In this document: in pieces, positions 41,293 to 49,529 of the stretch
Layout of the letters: every line of letters starts with the position of its first letter
Position numbering within the stretch: position 1 is the first letter of the stretch
NCBI RefSeq assembly: GCF_003853705.1
Contig: NZ_QTQI01000016.1
Coordinates: forward strand, 1-64,000
Source of the DNA: Burkholderia sp. Bp8992
GTDB lineage: Bacteria > Pseudomonadota > Gammaproteobacteria > Burkholderiales > Burkholderiaceae
Direction: 5' to 3'
Length of the DNA stretch: 64,000 nt
The notes under the pieces: model-generated
The model's input: the letters and a program-made list of their open reading frames with translations, nothing else
What the model was told of the DNA's origin: nothing
Databases searched by the model: none
Program-made: the position numbers and the translations under genes

Positions 41293-42411
41293 TCAATCCG
41301 TGCGCTTCTGTTGCGGGAGCACCCAAAGCATCCGTCCGACCGCTTCGGCCTGGTTCCGCGAATGGGTCTTTTCATAGATCGCCCGCAATTGGGTGCGCAC
41401 CGTCGCCAGCGACACACCCGCGCTCGCAGCACATTCATCAGGCGTCTTGCCATTGATCAACGCCTCGGCCACCGCCGCTTCGGCGCTCGACAAGCCGAAC
41501 GACTGCCGCAACTGTTGTGCGACGACGAGCGGGGCGGCGCTGCGTCGCCTGACCGTGATCAGCATCGTCGCATCGCCGAACGTCGCATGGAGCGCCTGTC
41601 CGGACAGCGCCGCGATGCCGAGAAAAACTTCATGCGCCGCCACCAGCGTGCCGGAAAGCGCAAGGCACTCGCTCTTGCGGGTCTTCGCGACACGCGTCAA
41701 CGCTGCCTTGAGTGCATCGTTCTGCGGCGCGCTCGTCGCGCTCAGGTATCCGTTCTCGAGCCTGAGGCAGGTGGTGGCGCGCAGCATCGACTCTGCCGCC
41801 CGGTTGACGAAGACGACGCGCGCGTGCCTGTCCAGCGCAAAGACGGAAAGGCCCAACTCCTCCATCAGTTCGGTGCCGAGGGTGGCGTCGCGATGCAGCA
41901 CGCGCGCGTCTCGCCACAGGTTGATCGAGCGTTGCAGATGCCCGGCCATACCGGTCAGGGTCGCGCGTTCTTCCGGCGAATACGGCGCGCGGCCGCGCGC
42001 TCGCAGTAACCCGAGAAGAATGTTGTCGCTGCCGGGGCGCGCGAAGCGGATCCCCATCAGGTAGCGAAATCCCGACGGAATCTGAAAGTCCTGGAAGAAC
42101 TCGCTGCGTTCGACGTCGCGGTCGGTGAGGTGATCCTGGCAGCAAACGAATTCGCCGAGCCGTGCGTTCTCGACGAAGCCGCGGCGCGGATCGAGCGCAC
42201 CGTAATACTGGTCGTAAAGGGCGATGATCTCGTCGAACTCCGCGCGCGGCGAATAGATCGAGAATTGCGGGGCATTGCGCGCGGCGTCCCAACTGAACAT
42301 GTGAAAGACGTTTGCGCCGAGCGATTCGGAGACCCGATGAAAAACTTCGAGAAAACCGTCCGGCTGCAGCGCGGCCTCATAGAGGTCCCCGATGAGTTGG
42401 TCCCGTTCCAT
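41293..42411 (-). CDS. LuxR-family transcriptional regulator
   Basis: The 372-residue protein ends in a LuxR-type helix-turn-helix: FGLSSAEAAVAEALINGKTP, DECAASAGVSLATVRTQLRAIY, then EKTHSRNQAEAV. The N-terminal 300 residues look like a PAS-type sensory region (LSVFALDRHARVVFVNRAAESML near residue 190) rather than an acyl-homoserine-lactone domain. Its ligand is unknown. It is convergent with the DUF3443 gene and divergent from the lipoprotein gene at 42649, which is one possible target. The ATG at 42411 follows a GGGGGAAGC-type site. Confidence 0.88.
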   Translation of the reverse strand: MERDQLIGDLYEAALQPDGFLEVFHRVSESLGANVFHMFSWDAARNAPQFSIYSPRAEFDEIIALYDQYYGALDPRRGFVENARLGEFVCCQDHLTDRDVERSEFFQDFQIPSGFRYLMGIRFARPGSDNILLGLLRARGRAPYSPEERATLTGMAGHLQRSINLWRDARVLHRDATLGTELMEELGLSVFALDRHARVVFVNRAAESMLRATTCLRLENGYLSATSAPQNDALKAALTRVAKTRKSECLALSGTLVAAHEVFLGIAALSGQALHATFGDATMLITVRRRSAAPLVVAQQLRQSFGLSSAEAAVAEALINGKTPDECAASAGVSLATVRTQLRAIYEKTHSRNQAEAVGRMLWVLPQQKRTD

Positions 42412-42648
42412 GCTTCCCCCGTCGCTTCGCGATCTTCGTATGTGGTTTTTGTCTGACGATATTGCTTCGAATACCGTATTTTTTTCAGGCTAACACAGGT
42501 TGTTTGCGTTTCACCCCGTGTTATTTCCCGATTTTCATCCACCTGAATGATGATCGCGAAAATCGGCTTTGCGAGAATCCTCGCCATCCAGCGTGCATGA
42601 GCGGTGCATATGACACGCATTAACCAGAAGGATGTCGGGGGAAACGCA

Positions 42649-44730
42649 ATGAAACTCACGCCTGTCGTATCCGGTATTGCAGCGCTCGTCCTGTCGGCTT
42701 GCGGCGGTAGCGACAGTTCTTCGCCGCCGCCCGGGCAACCTGCGGCTCAGACGGTCAGCGGGGTCGCGGCGGCCGGCGCGGCGATGCAGGCCGCCACCGT
42801 GAAACTGGTCGATGCGACCGGCAAGACGGTCGACTGCCCGGCCGACGCGTCAACCGGCGCGTTTCATTGCGCAGTGTCCGGCCTGAGCGCGCCTTTTGCG
42901 TTGTCCGCATACGGCAACGTCGCCGATTCGCAGGCCACGCTGATCGCGCTCAGCGCCACGGCCGGCACGCAGACGATCAACATCACGCCGATCACGAACG
43001 CGATCGCCGCCACGATCGTCGGCGACAATCCGACGAAGCTGCTGACCGACACCGGTTTGCTGAAAAGCAAGGTCACGGGCCAGGCTGTTGCCGGCACGGT
43101 GCAGGCTTATTCGACGGCGCTGGCCGACCTGCTGGCCGCCACCGGCAATACGGGCGTCGACCTGATTTCTGGCCCGCTGACAGCCGGTGCACCGGGGCTC
43201 GACCGGTTGCTGGACCAGGTGAAGATCAACGTGCTGCCGGACGGCGGCGTGCAGATCAGCTCGGTGGCGGGCGCGTCCAGCGATACGCCGGTGCAGCTTC
43301 AGCTCGCGCCCGGCGTCGCGCCGCAGGCGAGCGACAAGGCCAGCCTGCCGGCTGCCGCGACGATCAATGGCACGGTCGTGTCGAACCTGCCGAGCGCCAG
43401 TGATCTGGCGGCATTGCAGCGTGCGCTCAACCAGTGTTTCGCCGGTTCGACGGGCGCCGCGCGCACGGGTGGCAGCGTATCGGCGTGCGGCCAGATCTTC
43501 GTCGACGATGTCGCGTCCGGCGCGCTGAATGCAGGCGTGCCCGCCGCGTATCTGAACAACGGGATGTCGGTCGACCGGGAATTCGGTGCGCCGGCCGGCG
43601 GCACGCCGGGCATCGTGGCCGACGATGCGATGAACAACGCCAGCTTCAGCTTGCCGGAAGTCATCCGCGTCGTCGCCAGCGACACGATGTGGGTCAAGCT
43701 CGCGTGGACGCGCAGCGACGGCATTCGCGACGGCATGCAGCAACATGTGCAGCTCGCGGTGCGGCCGGGCAGTCTCGCAAACGGCGATACCGGCTGGCGC
43801 GTGGTCGGCAATCAGCGCGCGGTATTGAGCAAGGTCAACGCGAACGCGCAAAAGTGGGACTGGTTGAATCCGGCCAATCCGTCGACGGGCACCGACGCGT
43901 TCGTCGATTCGCTGAACCTGCAGGTGGGTGCCGTCGACGCGGCTGGCACCGCGGTGGACTTCGCGATCGTCAACGGCCCCGGCTTGCGCAACGGCGTGTT
44001 CCTCCAGCCGTCGAGCGGCACCTGCGACACGCTGAATATCCGTGCGCAGATTGCAAGCGGGCAGACGCCGGCGCAGCTCGCCGCACTGGCGAAGAGTGCG
44101 CAGTGTCGCAACAACTTCCGCCTGGCCGGCGTCGCGCAGGACCCGGCGAACCAGGGCCTGTTCACGTGGCCCGGCGACGCGCCGCGCAACAACACCGCGT
44201 GGGCGAAGCCGCAGCTGAGCGCCGCCGAGCTGGCCGACATCAAGCCATTCAGCGCTTATACGATCGACGTCTACCAGAACGGCAACACATCGACGCCGGC
44301 CAGGCACTACACGGTGCGGGTGCGTACGCCGTCGCCGTCGCCCGATGCGCTGCGCCAGTACGCGTGGCACGATCTCGCGCAGTCCACGCGCGACAAGCTG
44401 ACGCCGGGCGCCGCCGGCACGTTCGCGGGCGGCGCGACCTTCCCGCTGGGCTGGACGTCGAAAGCGGGGCTGCCGTTCGTCAAGCGCGGCAACGTGCAGA
44501 TTCGCGCAACCGCGACCGGGCAGACAGTCGCGACGTTCGTCAACGGTACTGCGTCGGCGCCGCCGGTCCAGCCGGGTGCGGCGGTGACGCTCAACGTGCC
44601 GGGCGATCAGGGCGTCGCGTTCCCGTCGGTGGCCGGCTGGGCCGGCGCCACGGACTTCTCGTTCGTGAGCCTGACCTGGTCCGATTCGATCGACACGGTC
44701 TTCACCGAGTCCTTCGAGTACGACCGGTAA
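42649..44730 (+). CDS. large secreted lipoprotein of unknown function
   Basis: From ATG 42649, after GGGGGA, the protein has 693 residues. A lipoprotein signal ends at LVLSAC. It is followed by a Ser/Pro-rich linker and a short beta domain resembling carboxypeptidase-regulatory folds (VSGVAAAGAAMQAATVKLVD). The remainder is Ala/Gly-rich and ends in VFTESFEYDR, which recalls the short FE-containing C-terminal tags of some surface proteins. No catalytic motif was seen. It is divergent from the LuxR regulator gene. Confidence 0.7.
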   Translation: MKLTPVVSGIAALVLSACGGSDSSSPPPGQPAAQTVSGVAAAGAAMQAATVKLVDATGKTVDCPADASTGAFHCAVSGLSAPFALSAYGNVADSQATLIALSATAGTQTINITPITNAIAATIVGDNPTKLLTDTGLLKSKVTGQAVAGTVQAYSTALADLLAATGNTGVDLISGPLTAGAPGLDRLLDQVKINVLPDGGVQISSVAGASSDTPVQLQLAPGVAPQASDKASLPAAATINGTVVSNLPSASDLAALQRALNQCFAGSTGAARTGGSVSACGQIFVDDVASGALNAGVPAAYLNNGMSVDREFGAPAGGTPGIVADDAMNNASFSLPEVIRVVASDTMWVKLAWTRSDGIRDGMQQHVQLAVRPGSLANGDTGWRVVGNQRAVLSKVNANAQKWDWLNPANPSTGTDAFVDSLNLQVGAVDAAGTAVDFAIVNGPGLRNGVFLQPSSGTCDTLNIRAQIASGQTPAQLAALAKSAQCRNNFRLAGVAQDPANQGLFTWPGDAPRNNTAWAKPQLSAAELADIKPFSAYTIDVYQNGNTSTPARHYTVRVRTPSPSPDALRQYAWHDLAQSTRDKLTPGAAGTFAGGATFPLGWTSKAGLPFVKRGNVQIRATATGQTVATFVNGTASAPPVQPGAAVTLNVPGDQGVAFPSVAGWAGATDFSFVSLTWSDSIDTVFTESFEYDR

Positions 44731-45006
44731 CGAACAGCCGGGCCGATGCGTCCGGCGAACACGCGGCCGGCGGGAGGATTCACGATCCCGTCGGCGCGTT
44801 CCCGCGCGCCGGCCCGGCGTGACGGGAAGGCCCATCCGTGTGCACGCATGGCATGGACGGGTATCGAGAGGTCGGCGGATGAGTCGCGTTCCGGCGCATG
44901 CACCGGCGACGATGCGCGCTACCGGGACGCCGCCACCCGCGCCTCCCAACACTTGAACCCGAGCCTCACGGCCCCGCCCGCGACGTATCGCGATTCGAAC
45001 CGATGA
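44731..45006. other. intergenic region with a duplicated gene tail
   Basis: This stretch carries no complete gene. Its right half, from about 44836, resembles 46453-46580, the 3' end and downstream flank of the polysaccharide deacetylase gene. The left part after the lipoprotein stop shows nothing recognisable. Confidence 0.6.
44925..45003 (-). pseudogene. duplicated 3' remnant of a polysaccharide deacetylase gene
   Basis: On the minus strand this reads YVAGGAVRLGFKCWEARV and ends at a stop, AASR*. The deacetylase gene at 46517-47245 ends VAGGVGAVRLWFKCLKARAC. DNA identity is high around ACACTTGAAC and AGCCTCACGGCCCC in both copies. The similarity extends into the downstream flank (GGACGGG near 44860 and 46475). 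The remnant lies on the other side of the threonyl-tRNA synthetase unit, which is thus bounded by direct repeats. Confidence 0.75.
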
Positions 45007-45035
45007 TTGACAGCTCGCACGAGGTTGACTAGATT
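45007..45035 (+). promoter_or_regulatory. sigma-70 promoter of the thrS-like unit
   Basis: TTGACA (45007-45012) and TAGATT (45030-45035) are separated by exactly 17 bp, a near-consensus housekeeping promoter. Transcription would start at about 45042, at or next to the ATG of the leader peptide, so the leader may be translated from a leaderless message. Confidence 0.75.
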
Positions 45036-45041
45036 CACCCC

Positions 45042-45122
45042 ATGAACGCACGTTTCGTCACGACCACCACGACCACCACCACGACCGCCAACGGCGGGCC
45101 GGGGGGAGGTTGCACGTCGTAG
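45042..45122 (+). CDS. threonine-rich attenuator leader peptide
   Basis: This 26-codon frame reads MNARFV, nine consecutive threonine codons (45060-45086), then ANGGPGGGCTS and TAG. A run of codons for one amino acid directly before an intrinsic terminator and a gene for the matching tRNA synthetase is the classic design of ribosome-mediated attenuation. When charged threonyl-tRNA is scarce the ribosome stalls on the Thr run. Just downstream, CGGCGGG at 45092-45098 is perfectly complementary to CCCGCCG at 45150-45156 in the terminator stem, so it can act as the antiterminator. Confidence 0.85.
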   Translation: MNARFVTTTTTTTTTANGGPGGGCTS

Positions 45123-45146
45123 GCCAGTGCGTCACATCATCCCAGG

Positions 45147-45176
45147 AGCCCCGCCGGAAACGGACGGGGCTTTTTT
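45147..45176 (+). terminator. attenuator terminator before the thrS-like gene
   Basis: AGCCCCGCCG (45147-45156) pairs with CGGACGGGGCT (45161-45171) around a GAAA loop with one bulged A, followed by six Ts. It lies between the threonine leader peptide and the synthetase gene, 41 bp before the start codon. Leader segment 45092-45098 can pair with its left arm instead, which would allow read-through. Confidence 0.9.
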
Positions 45177-45217
45177 CATGCTCCGTTCGACCAGCACCCA
45201 CGTCAACGGAGATCGTG

Positions 45218-46438
45218 ATGGAAGAGTTCGACCATCGAGTGCTCGGCAGCAGACTCGATCTGTTTCACCAGCAGGATGAAAGCCCGGGCGCCATTTTCTG
45301 GCACCCGCGCGGCATGGTCCTATACCGGGTCGTCGAGGAATACATTCGCGTCCGGATGCGGCAAGCCGGCTTCGCCGAAGTCAGGACACCTCAGATTGTG
45401 TCGCGCGACCTGTGGGAGCAGAGCGGTCATTGGGAGAAGTTCGGGCGGAACATGTTTTCGCTCGAGAGCGACAGCAAGCCGTACTGCCTGAAGCCGATGA
45501 GCTGTCCGGGCCATGTACAGCTCTTCAGGAAAGGCGTTCGTTCGTATCGCGAGCTGCCGGTCCGCTACGCGGAATTCGGCGCGGTGCACCGTGCGGAGCC
45601 GTCGGGCGCGCTGCACGGGCTCATGCGTGCACGCGCATTCACGCAGGACGATGCGCACGTGATGTGCATGCCCGATCAGGTCGAGGTCGAAGTCGCGCGA
45701 TTCTGCGTGCTGCTGAAGACGATCTACGCGGATTTCGGGTTCGACGGATTCGACGTGGCGCTGTCGACGAGGCCGGCGGTTCGCGCGGGCGACGATGCGG
45801 TGTGGGATCGCGCGGAAGCCATGCTGGCGTCCGCCGCGCGCGCGGCAGGGCTGGATTTCGCGCTGCTGCCGGGAGAAGGGGCGTTCTACGGCCCCAAACT
45901 CGAGTTTCATCTGCTCGACCGCCAGAGGCGGAAGTGGCAGTGCGGGACGATCCAGCTCGACTTCGTGTTGCCGGAGCGGCTCGGCGCAACCTATGTTGCG
46001 GAGGACGGCGCACGCGCGACGCCCGTCATGCTGCATCACGCGGTGCTCGGGAGCCTCGAACGGTTCATCGGCATCCTGCTCGAGCATTACGAGGGCTGGT
46101 TGCCGACGTGGCTGGCGCCCGACCAGATCGTCGTCGCGAACATCGGAGAAAGCGATCGCGCGTTTGCCGACGACACGGCGTTCGCTTTCGAAGCGGTCGG
46201 CTGCAGGGTGTTGCGGGACTTTCGTTCCGAGCGCCTGCCGCGCAAGATCTTCGATGCGCGGGAACTGGCCGCGCCGATCGTCGCGGTGGCCGGACGGAAG
46301 GAGGCGCTGGCGGGCGAGGTGTCGCTGCGGATGAGGGACGGGGAGCAGCATGTGCTGTCGATCGACGCCGCGCTCGCGTACTTGAAGCAGCAGGCACATG
46401 CGCCATCGGCGACGCACGTGTTTCGCTCGCGGGTTTGA
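45218..46438 (+). CDS. short threonyl-tRNA synthetase lacking editing domains
   Basis: From ATG 45218 (GGAG 6 nt upstream) the protein has 406 residues, compared with about 640 for bacterial ThrRS. It contains only the class II catalytic core and the C-terminal anticodon-binding domain. Zinc ligands are visible as Cys in PMSCPGH, His in FTQDDAHVM and His in MLHHAVLGSLERF. Motif 2 is RARAFTQDD. The N-terminal TGS and editing domains, which remove Ser-tRNA(Thr), are absent from the gene and its upstream sequence. It probably charges tRNA(Thr) as a second, threonine-regulated enzyme. Such extra copies can confer resistance to ThrRS inhibitors or serve under threonine or zinc stress. Which applies here is not shown. 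Confidence 0.88.
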   Translation: MEEFDHRVLGSRLDLFHQQDESPGAIFWHPRGMVLYRVVEEYIRVRMRQAGFAEVRTPQIVSRDLWEQSGHWEKFGRNMFSLESDSKPYCLKPMSCPGHVQLFRKGVRSYRELPVRYAEFGAVHRAEPSGALHGLMRARAFTQDDAHVMCMPDQVEVEVARFCVLLKTIYADFGFDGFDVALSTRPAVRAGDDAVWDRAEAMLASAARAAGLDFALLPGEGAFYGPKLEFHLLDRQRRKWQCGTIQLDFVLPERLGATYVAEDGARATPVMLHHAVLGSLERFIGILLEHYEGWLPTWLAPDQIVVANIGESDRAFADDTAFAFEAVGCRVLRDFRSERLPRKIFDARELAAPIVAVAGRKEALAGEVSLRMRDGEQHVLSIDAALAYLKQQAHAPSATHVFRSRV

Positions 46439-46516
46439 TCCGGCGGCAGGCTCGTCCGTGTGAGCGTTCCGCATGGACGGGCCGCATATCGATGCGGGGC
46501 CGGCGAAGGTGCCGTG

Positions 46517-47245
46517 CTACCCGCATGCCCGCGCCTTCAAACACTTGAACCACAGCCTCACGGCCCCGACTCCGCCCGCGACCGGAATCCGCGGCAGCAG
46601 GAACGGATCGTCGGCCGCACCGGCACACCCGCGTCGGGTCGTCGTTGCATTGCCGTAACCGGCAGCGATGACCTGATCGCGCACGCGCGCATCCAGATCG
46701 CCGTACGGATAGCAGAACGACTCGACGCAACGGCCGCTCAGCATTTCGAGTTTCCGCTTCGATTCGGTCAGCTGAAAGTCCGCTACGGGTGCCGACACAT
46801 ACGACAGCGCGACATGATCGAGCGTATGCGAGCCGATTTCATGGCCGTGATCGCGCCACACGAGCATGTCCTTGCATGTCATCAGCGGTGAGCGCGCGGT
46901 ATCGGCTGCCGCATCCCAGTCGTTCTCGCCGCCGAAGCGGCCGGCGACGAAATAGCAGGTCGCGGTGAAGCCGAGTTCGTCCAGCACGGGCATCGCGTGG
47001 GTCAGTACGTTGAGAAAGCCGTCGTCGAACGAAATGCCGAAGACCTTCCCGCTGCGCTCGCCGCGCAGATACGGCTGCAGCTCGCGCACGCTCAATCCGC
47101 GGTAGCCGAGCCGCTTGAACAGTGTCATCTGGCGGCGGAACGCGTCGGGCGCGACGCTCAGGCTGCGCAGCCGGTCGGGCCACGGCGGTAGCGGACGCAC
47201 CTGGTGATACATCAGGATCGGATGGCGCGTGGCGGACAGAAACAT
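46517..47245 (-). CDS. NodB-type polysaccharide deacetylase
   Basis: The 242-residue protein has the NodB homology fold: SFDDGF with the catalytic and metal Asp residues, GSHTLDH with two metal-ligand His residues, and the CYPYGDLD segment. It would remove N- or O-acetyl groups from a surface or cell-wall glycan. It is last in a three-gene minus-strand operon after a glycosyltransferase and a small unknown protein, which supports a role in lipopolysaccharide or exopolysaccharide modification. No signal peptide is evident, so it may act on a cytoplasmic lipid-linked precursor. A duplicated remnant of its 3' end lies at about 44925-45003. Confidence 0.9.
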   Translation of the reverse strand: MFLSATRHPILMYHQVRPLPPWPDRLRSLSVAPDAFRRQMTLFKRLGYRGLSVRELQPYLRGERSGKVFGISFDDGFLNVLTHAMPVLDELGFTATCYFVAGRFGGENDWDAAADTARSPLMTCKDMLVWRDHGHEIGSHTLDHVALSYVSAPVADFQLTESKRKLEMLSGRCVESFCYPYGDLDARVRDQVIAAGYGNATTTRRGCAGAADDPFLLPRIPVAGGVGAVRLWFKCLKARACG

Positions 47246-47269
47246 CGAAGGACCGTGAGAAGGGCGGGG

Positions 47270-47836
47270 TTACGCGGCCTTGCGGAAGATCCGCAGGGTC
47301 TTGAAGTCGCCGACCTCGACGAAATCGGCGTTCGCCGCCCATTGCGCGATGATCGGCTCGGCCTTCCGGTACGCCGACGAGCCCTTGTAGAACAGCAGGT
47401 GGCCGTTGGCTGCGGTATGGCGTGCGAACAGGTCGAGCACCTCTTCGTCGGTCTTCGCGCCATAGCGGCTGTTCGACTCGTCGCGGAACTCGCACAGATG
47501 GAACAGCGTGACGACGTCGAACGCCGGCAGCAGGCCCGAATTGCTCGTATAGATGTCGCCGAAATACGCGAGGTAGGTCTTGCTGACCTCCGGTTGCCGC
47601 GTGACGAGATCGACATACGACTTGTATTCCTTCGGCGACGCCGTCACGCCGAAGACGGTGTTGTTCAGGTGCGGCCGCGCGCATTCCACGCCGACGTGGT
47701 GATGACCGCCGGTGCCGAAGTGATAGATGCGCACGCCCCTGAGACGGACGGATTCCAGCCATTCGACGAAGTGCACATCGCACGGACATTCCTGTGTCCG
47801 CAAGTCCCAGTACTTCTTCCAGATATTCATGGCCAT
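47270..47836 (-). CDS. unknown protein, possibly SAM-methyltransferase-like
   Basis: From ATG 47836 the protein has 188 residues. It contains RIYHFGTGGHHHVG, which could be a degenerate SAM-binding loop, and FDVVTLFHLCEF, in the position of methyltransferase motif II/III. Family membership is not certain. Its start overlaps the stop of the glycosyltransferase gene as TGATG, showing coupling, and the deacetylase gene follows after 24 nt. A role in the same glycan pathway is inferred. A longer reading from 47863 is possible but would extend into the upstream gene. Confidence 0.7.
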   Translation of the reverse strand: MAMNIWKKYWDLRTQECPCDVHFVEWLESVRLRGVRIYHFGTGGHHHVGVECARPHLNNTVFGVTASPKEYKSYVDLVTRQPEVSKTYLAYFGDIYTSNSGLLPAFDVVTLFHLCEFRDESNSRYGAKTDEEVLDLFARHTAANGHLLFYKGSSAYRKAEPIIAQWAANADFVEVGDFKTLRIFRKAA

Positions 47837-48984
47837 CAAACGGACCTCATGGATGTCACCCAACGGTAGGGGTTGTGTCGAATCGATTTCTGATAGACGG
47901 ACAACGTCGCGTCGACGAAGGTGTCGAACGAGAACTCGCGCTTGCCCTTCAGCCGCGCGCTGCGGCCCATCGAACGGACGCAGCCGGGTTCACGCACGAT
48001 CGCGCGCAGGATGGCTTCGATCGCTTCGGGCTCGCGCGGCGGAACGACCCAGCCGTCCACGCCCGGCTCGACGTTCTCGGGCAGCCCGCCCACGCGCGTG
48101 ACGATCGCGGGGCAGCCGAGCGACATCGCTTCGCGGCACGCGTACGACAGGCTCTCGTGGTACGACAGCACGAACGACACGTCGATGATCGAGAACGGCG
48201 CCCGTACGTCGTCGAGGCGCCCGGTGAACGCGGTGCGCGACGCCATGCCGTGCCGCGCGATCTGTTCGCGCTGCTCGCGGGACGGCTCCGCGCCGACCAG
48301 CAGCACGCGAAACCGCTCGCGCTCGCTTTCGGACAGGCGGCCCAGCGCCGCGATCAGGTCCATCCAGCCTTTCTCCGGCGCGGTGCCGGCGCTGCTGCCC
48401 AGCACGATCGCGTCTGCGCCGGACGGCCCGAACAGCGCGATCTTGCGGCGGCGGATTTCGTCGCCGGCCAGTCGTTCGGCGGCCGGCCGGCGCACGCCGT
48501 GTTTCACGACCGTCACGTTTCCGTAGGGCGAGCGCAGCGCGAGCATGCTCGCGACATAGTCGCTGACCGCGATGGTGTGGTCGGTGGCGAGCCGCGCGCG
48601 CAGCAGGTTGCCGAAGCTGTCGGCGCGATAGGTGTTGTGCTTGGTGAGCACGACCGCGGGCCGGTATCGGCACCCGAGCAGCGCGAGCATCACCTGCCGG
48701 TGATCGGCGGACCCGTTCACATGGATGACATCGAAGCGCTCGGCGACGACCCGCCGGCGCAGCCGGACGATTTCCTGGCACAGCCGGTTCCAGCGCGGCT
48801 TGAATTCCATGTCGAAGATTGCCACGTCGGGGCTGTCCTTCAACAGGCGCGACAGGCGGCTTCCCTCCGGCGACGCGACGGTCACGCGGTGACGCCGGCT
48901 CATCGCGGCGGCGAGATCGCGAACGTAGGTATCCTGGCCGCCGCCGTAGTCGCCGTGGAAGTTGGTATACAGAATGTTCATCAC
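47836..48984 (-). CDS. GT4-family glycosyltransferase
   Basis: The 382-residue protein has the GT-B fold. The N-terminal domain opens with NILYTNFHGDYGGGQDTYV. The C-terminal donor-binding domain carries SYHESLSYACREAMSLGCP with the EX7E-type acidic pair, then VGGLPENVEPGVDGWVVPP. It would transfer a sugar from a nucleotide donor to a lipid-linked or lipopolysaccharide acceptor in the cytoplasm. It is the first gene of the three-gene minus-strand operon. The start is GTG 48984 or the adjacent ATG 48981. Confidence 0.92.
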   Translation of the reverse strand: MMNILYTNFHGDYGGGQDTYVRDLAAAMSRRHRVTVASPEGSRLSRLLKDSPDVAIFDMEFKPRWNRLCQEIVRLRRRVVAERFDVIHVNGSADHRQVMLALLGCRYRPAVVLTKHNTYRADSFGNLLRARLATDHTIAVSDYVASMLALRSPYGNVTVVKHGVRRPAAERLAGDEIRRRKIALFGPSGADAIVLGSSAGTAPEKGWMDLIAALGRLSESERERFRVLLVGAEPSREQREQIARHGMASRTAFTGRLDDVRAPFSIIDVSFVLSYHESLSYACREAMSLGCPAIVTRVGGLPENVEPGVDGWVVPPREPEAIEAILRAIVREPGCVRSMGRSARLKGKREFSFDTFVDATLSVYQKSIRHNPYRWVTSMRSV

Positions 48985-49529
48985 GATGCCGCTTTTCCTC
49001 GATCATTCATCAAGAGGACTGCTTATGAAATGAATGGCTCAACCCGTCGGGAGCAATGACTCGGACACGGTGCCGCGTTGCCGGCCGCAATCGCGCATCG
49101 ACGCCCGGGCGTGGCGTCAACGCGAATCATTTCCAAATATTACATATCGATTACGTATCGTAGTGTCGAGGTCTGCGCATCTTTGTGAGAATGTGTCGCG
49201 ATCGCTGGACCGTGTGTTGCCGCCGGATCTGCTCCCAGCCGCCGCCCCCCGCTTCATCCGCAGCCGTCCCCACGCATCCGGCCCCATAAACAGCGCGCCG
49301 GATCGCAACAAAACCCGCCCGTCTGACGACATCTGGACGCAAATCAAGCGCCGCCGCTTTCAGATTTGAAAGCATGGACGCCATTTGCGTTAGAATGCCC
49401 CCCCTGTACGCCGAGGCGACCGCCAAACGCGGACTTGCCGCCCGCGCGGCGACATGGGTTCCGATTCGCAGCCGGACGCGAATGATTTGCCAGCCGTTAG
49501 AAACATACGCTTTGTGATTTGGATTACTA
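48985..49529. other. divergent intergenic region
   Basis: No gene is supported here. The left part must hold the promoter of the glycosyltransferase operon; an AT-rich stretch lies at about 49130-49160. The right part holds a candidate promoter for the symporter gene. Open frames across it show no family similarity. Confidence 0.5.
49366..49396 (+). promoter_or_regulatory. candidate promoter of the symporter gene
   Basis: TTGAAA (49366-49371) and TAGAAT (49391-49396) are separated by 19 bp, slightly longer than ideal. They lie about 135 bp upstream of the symporter ATG, leaving a long 5' leader in which no riboswitch was recognised. Confidence 0.4.

Noticed and set aside
42850-45051. 733-codon minus-strand frame opposite the lipoprotein gene
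   Set aside because: It is an Arg-rich shadow of a gene with a clear lipoprotein signal. Only a short part, at 44925-45003, contains a deacetylase remnant.
45042-45122. Threonine run considered as simple low-complexity repeat
   Set aside because: The run is framed by a start and stop, has a promoter and a terminator with a complementary antiterminator, and precedes a ThrRS gene. An attenuator explains it better.
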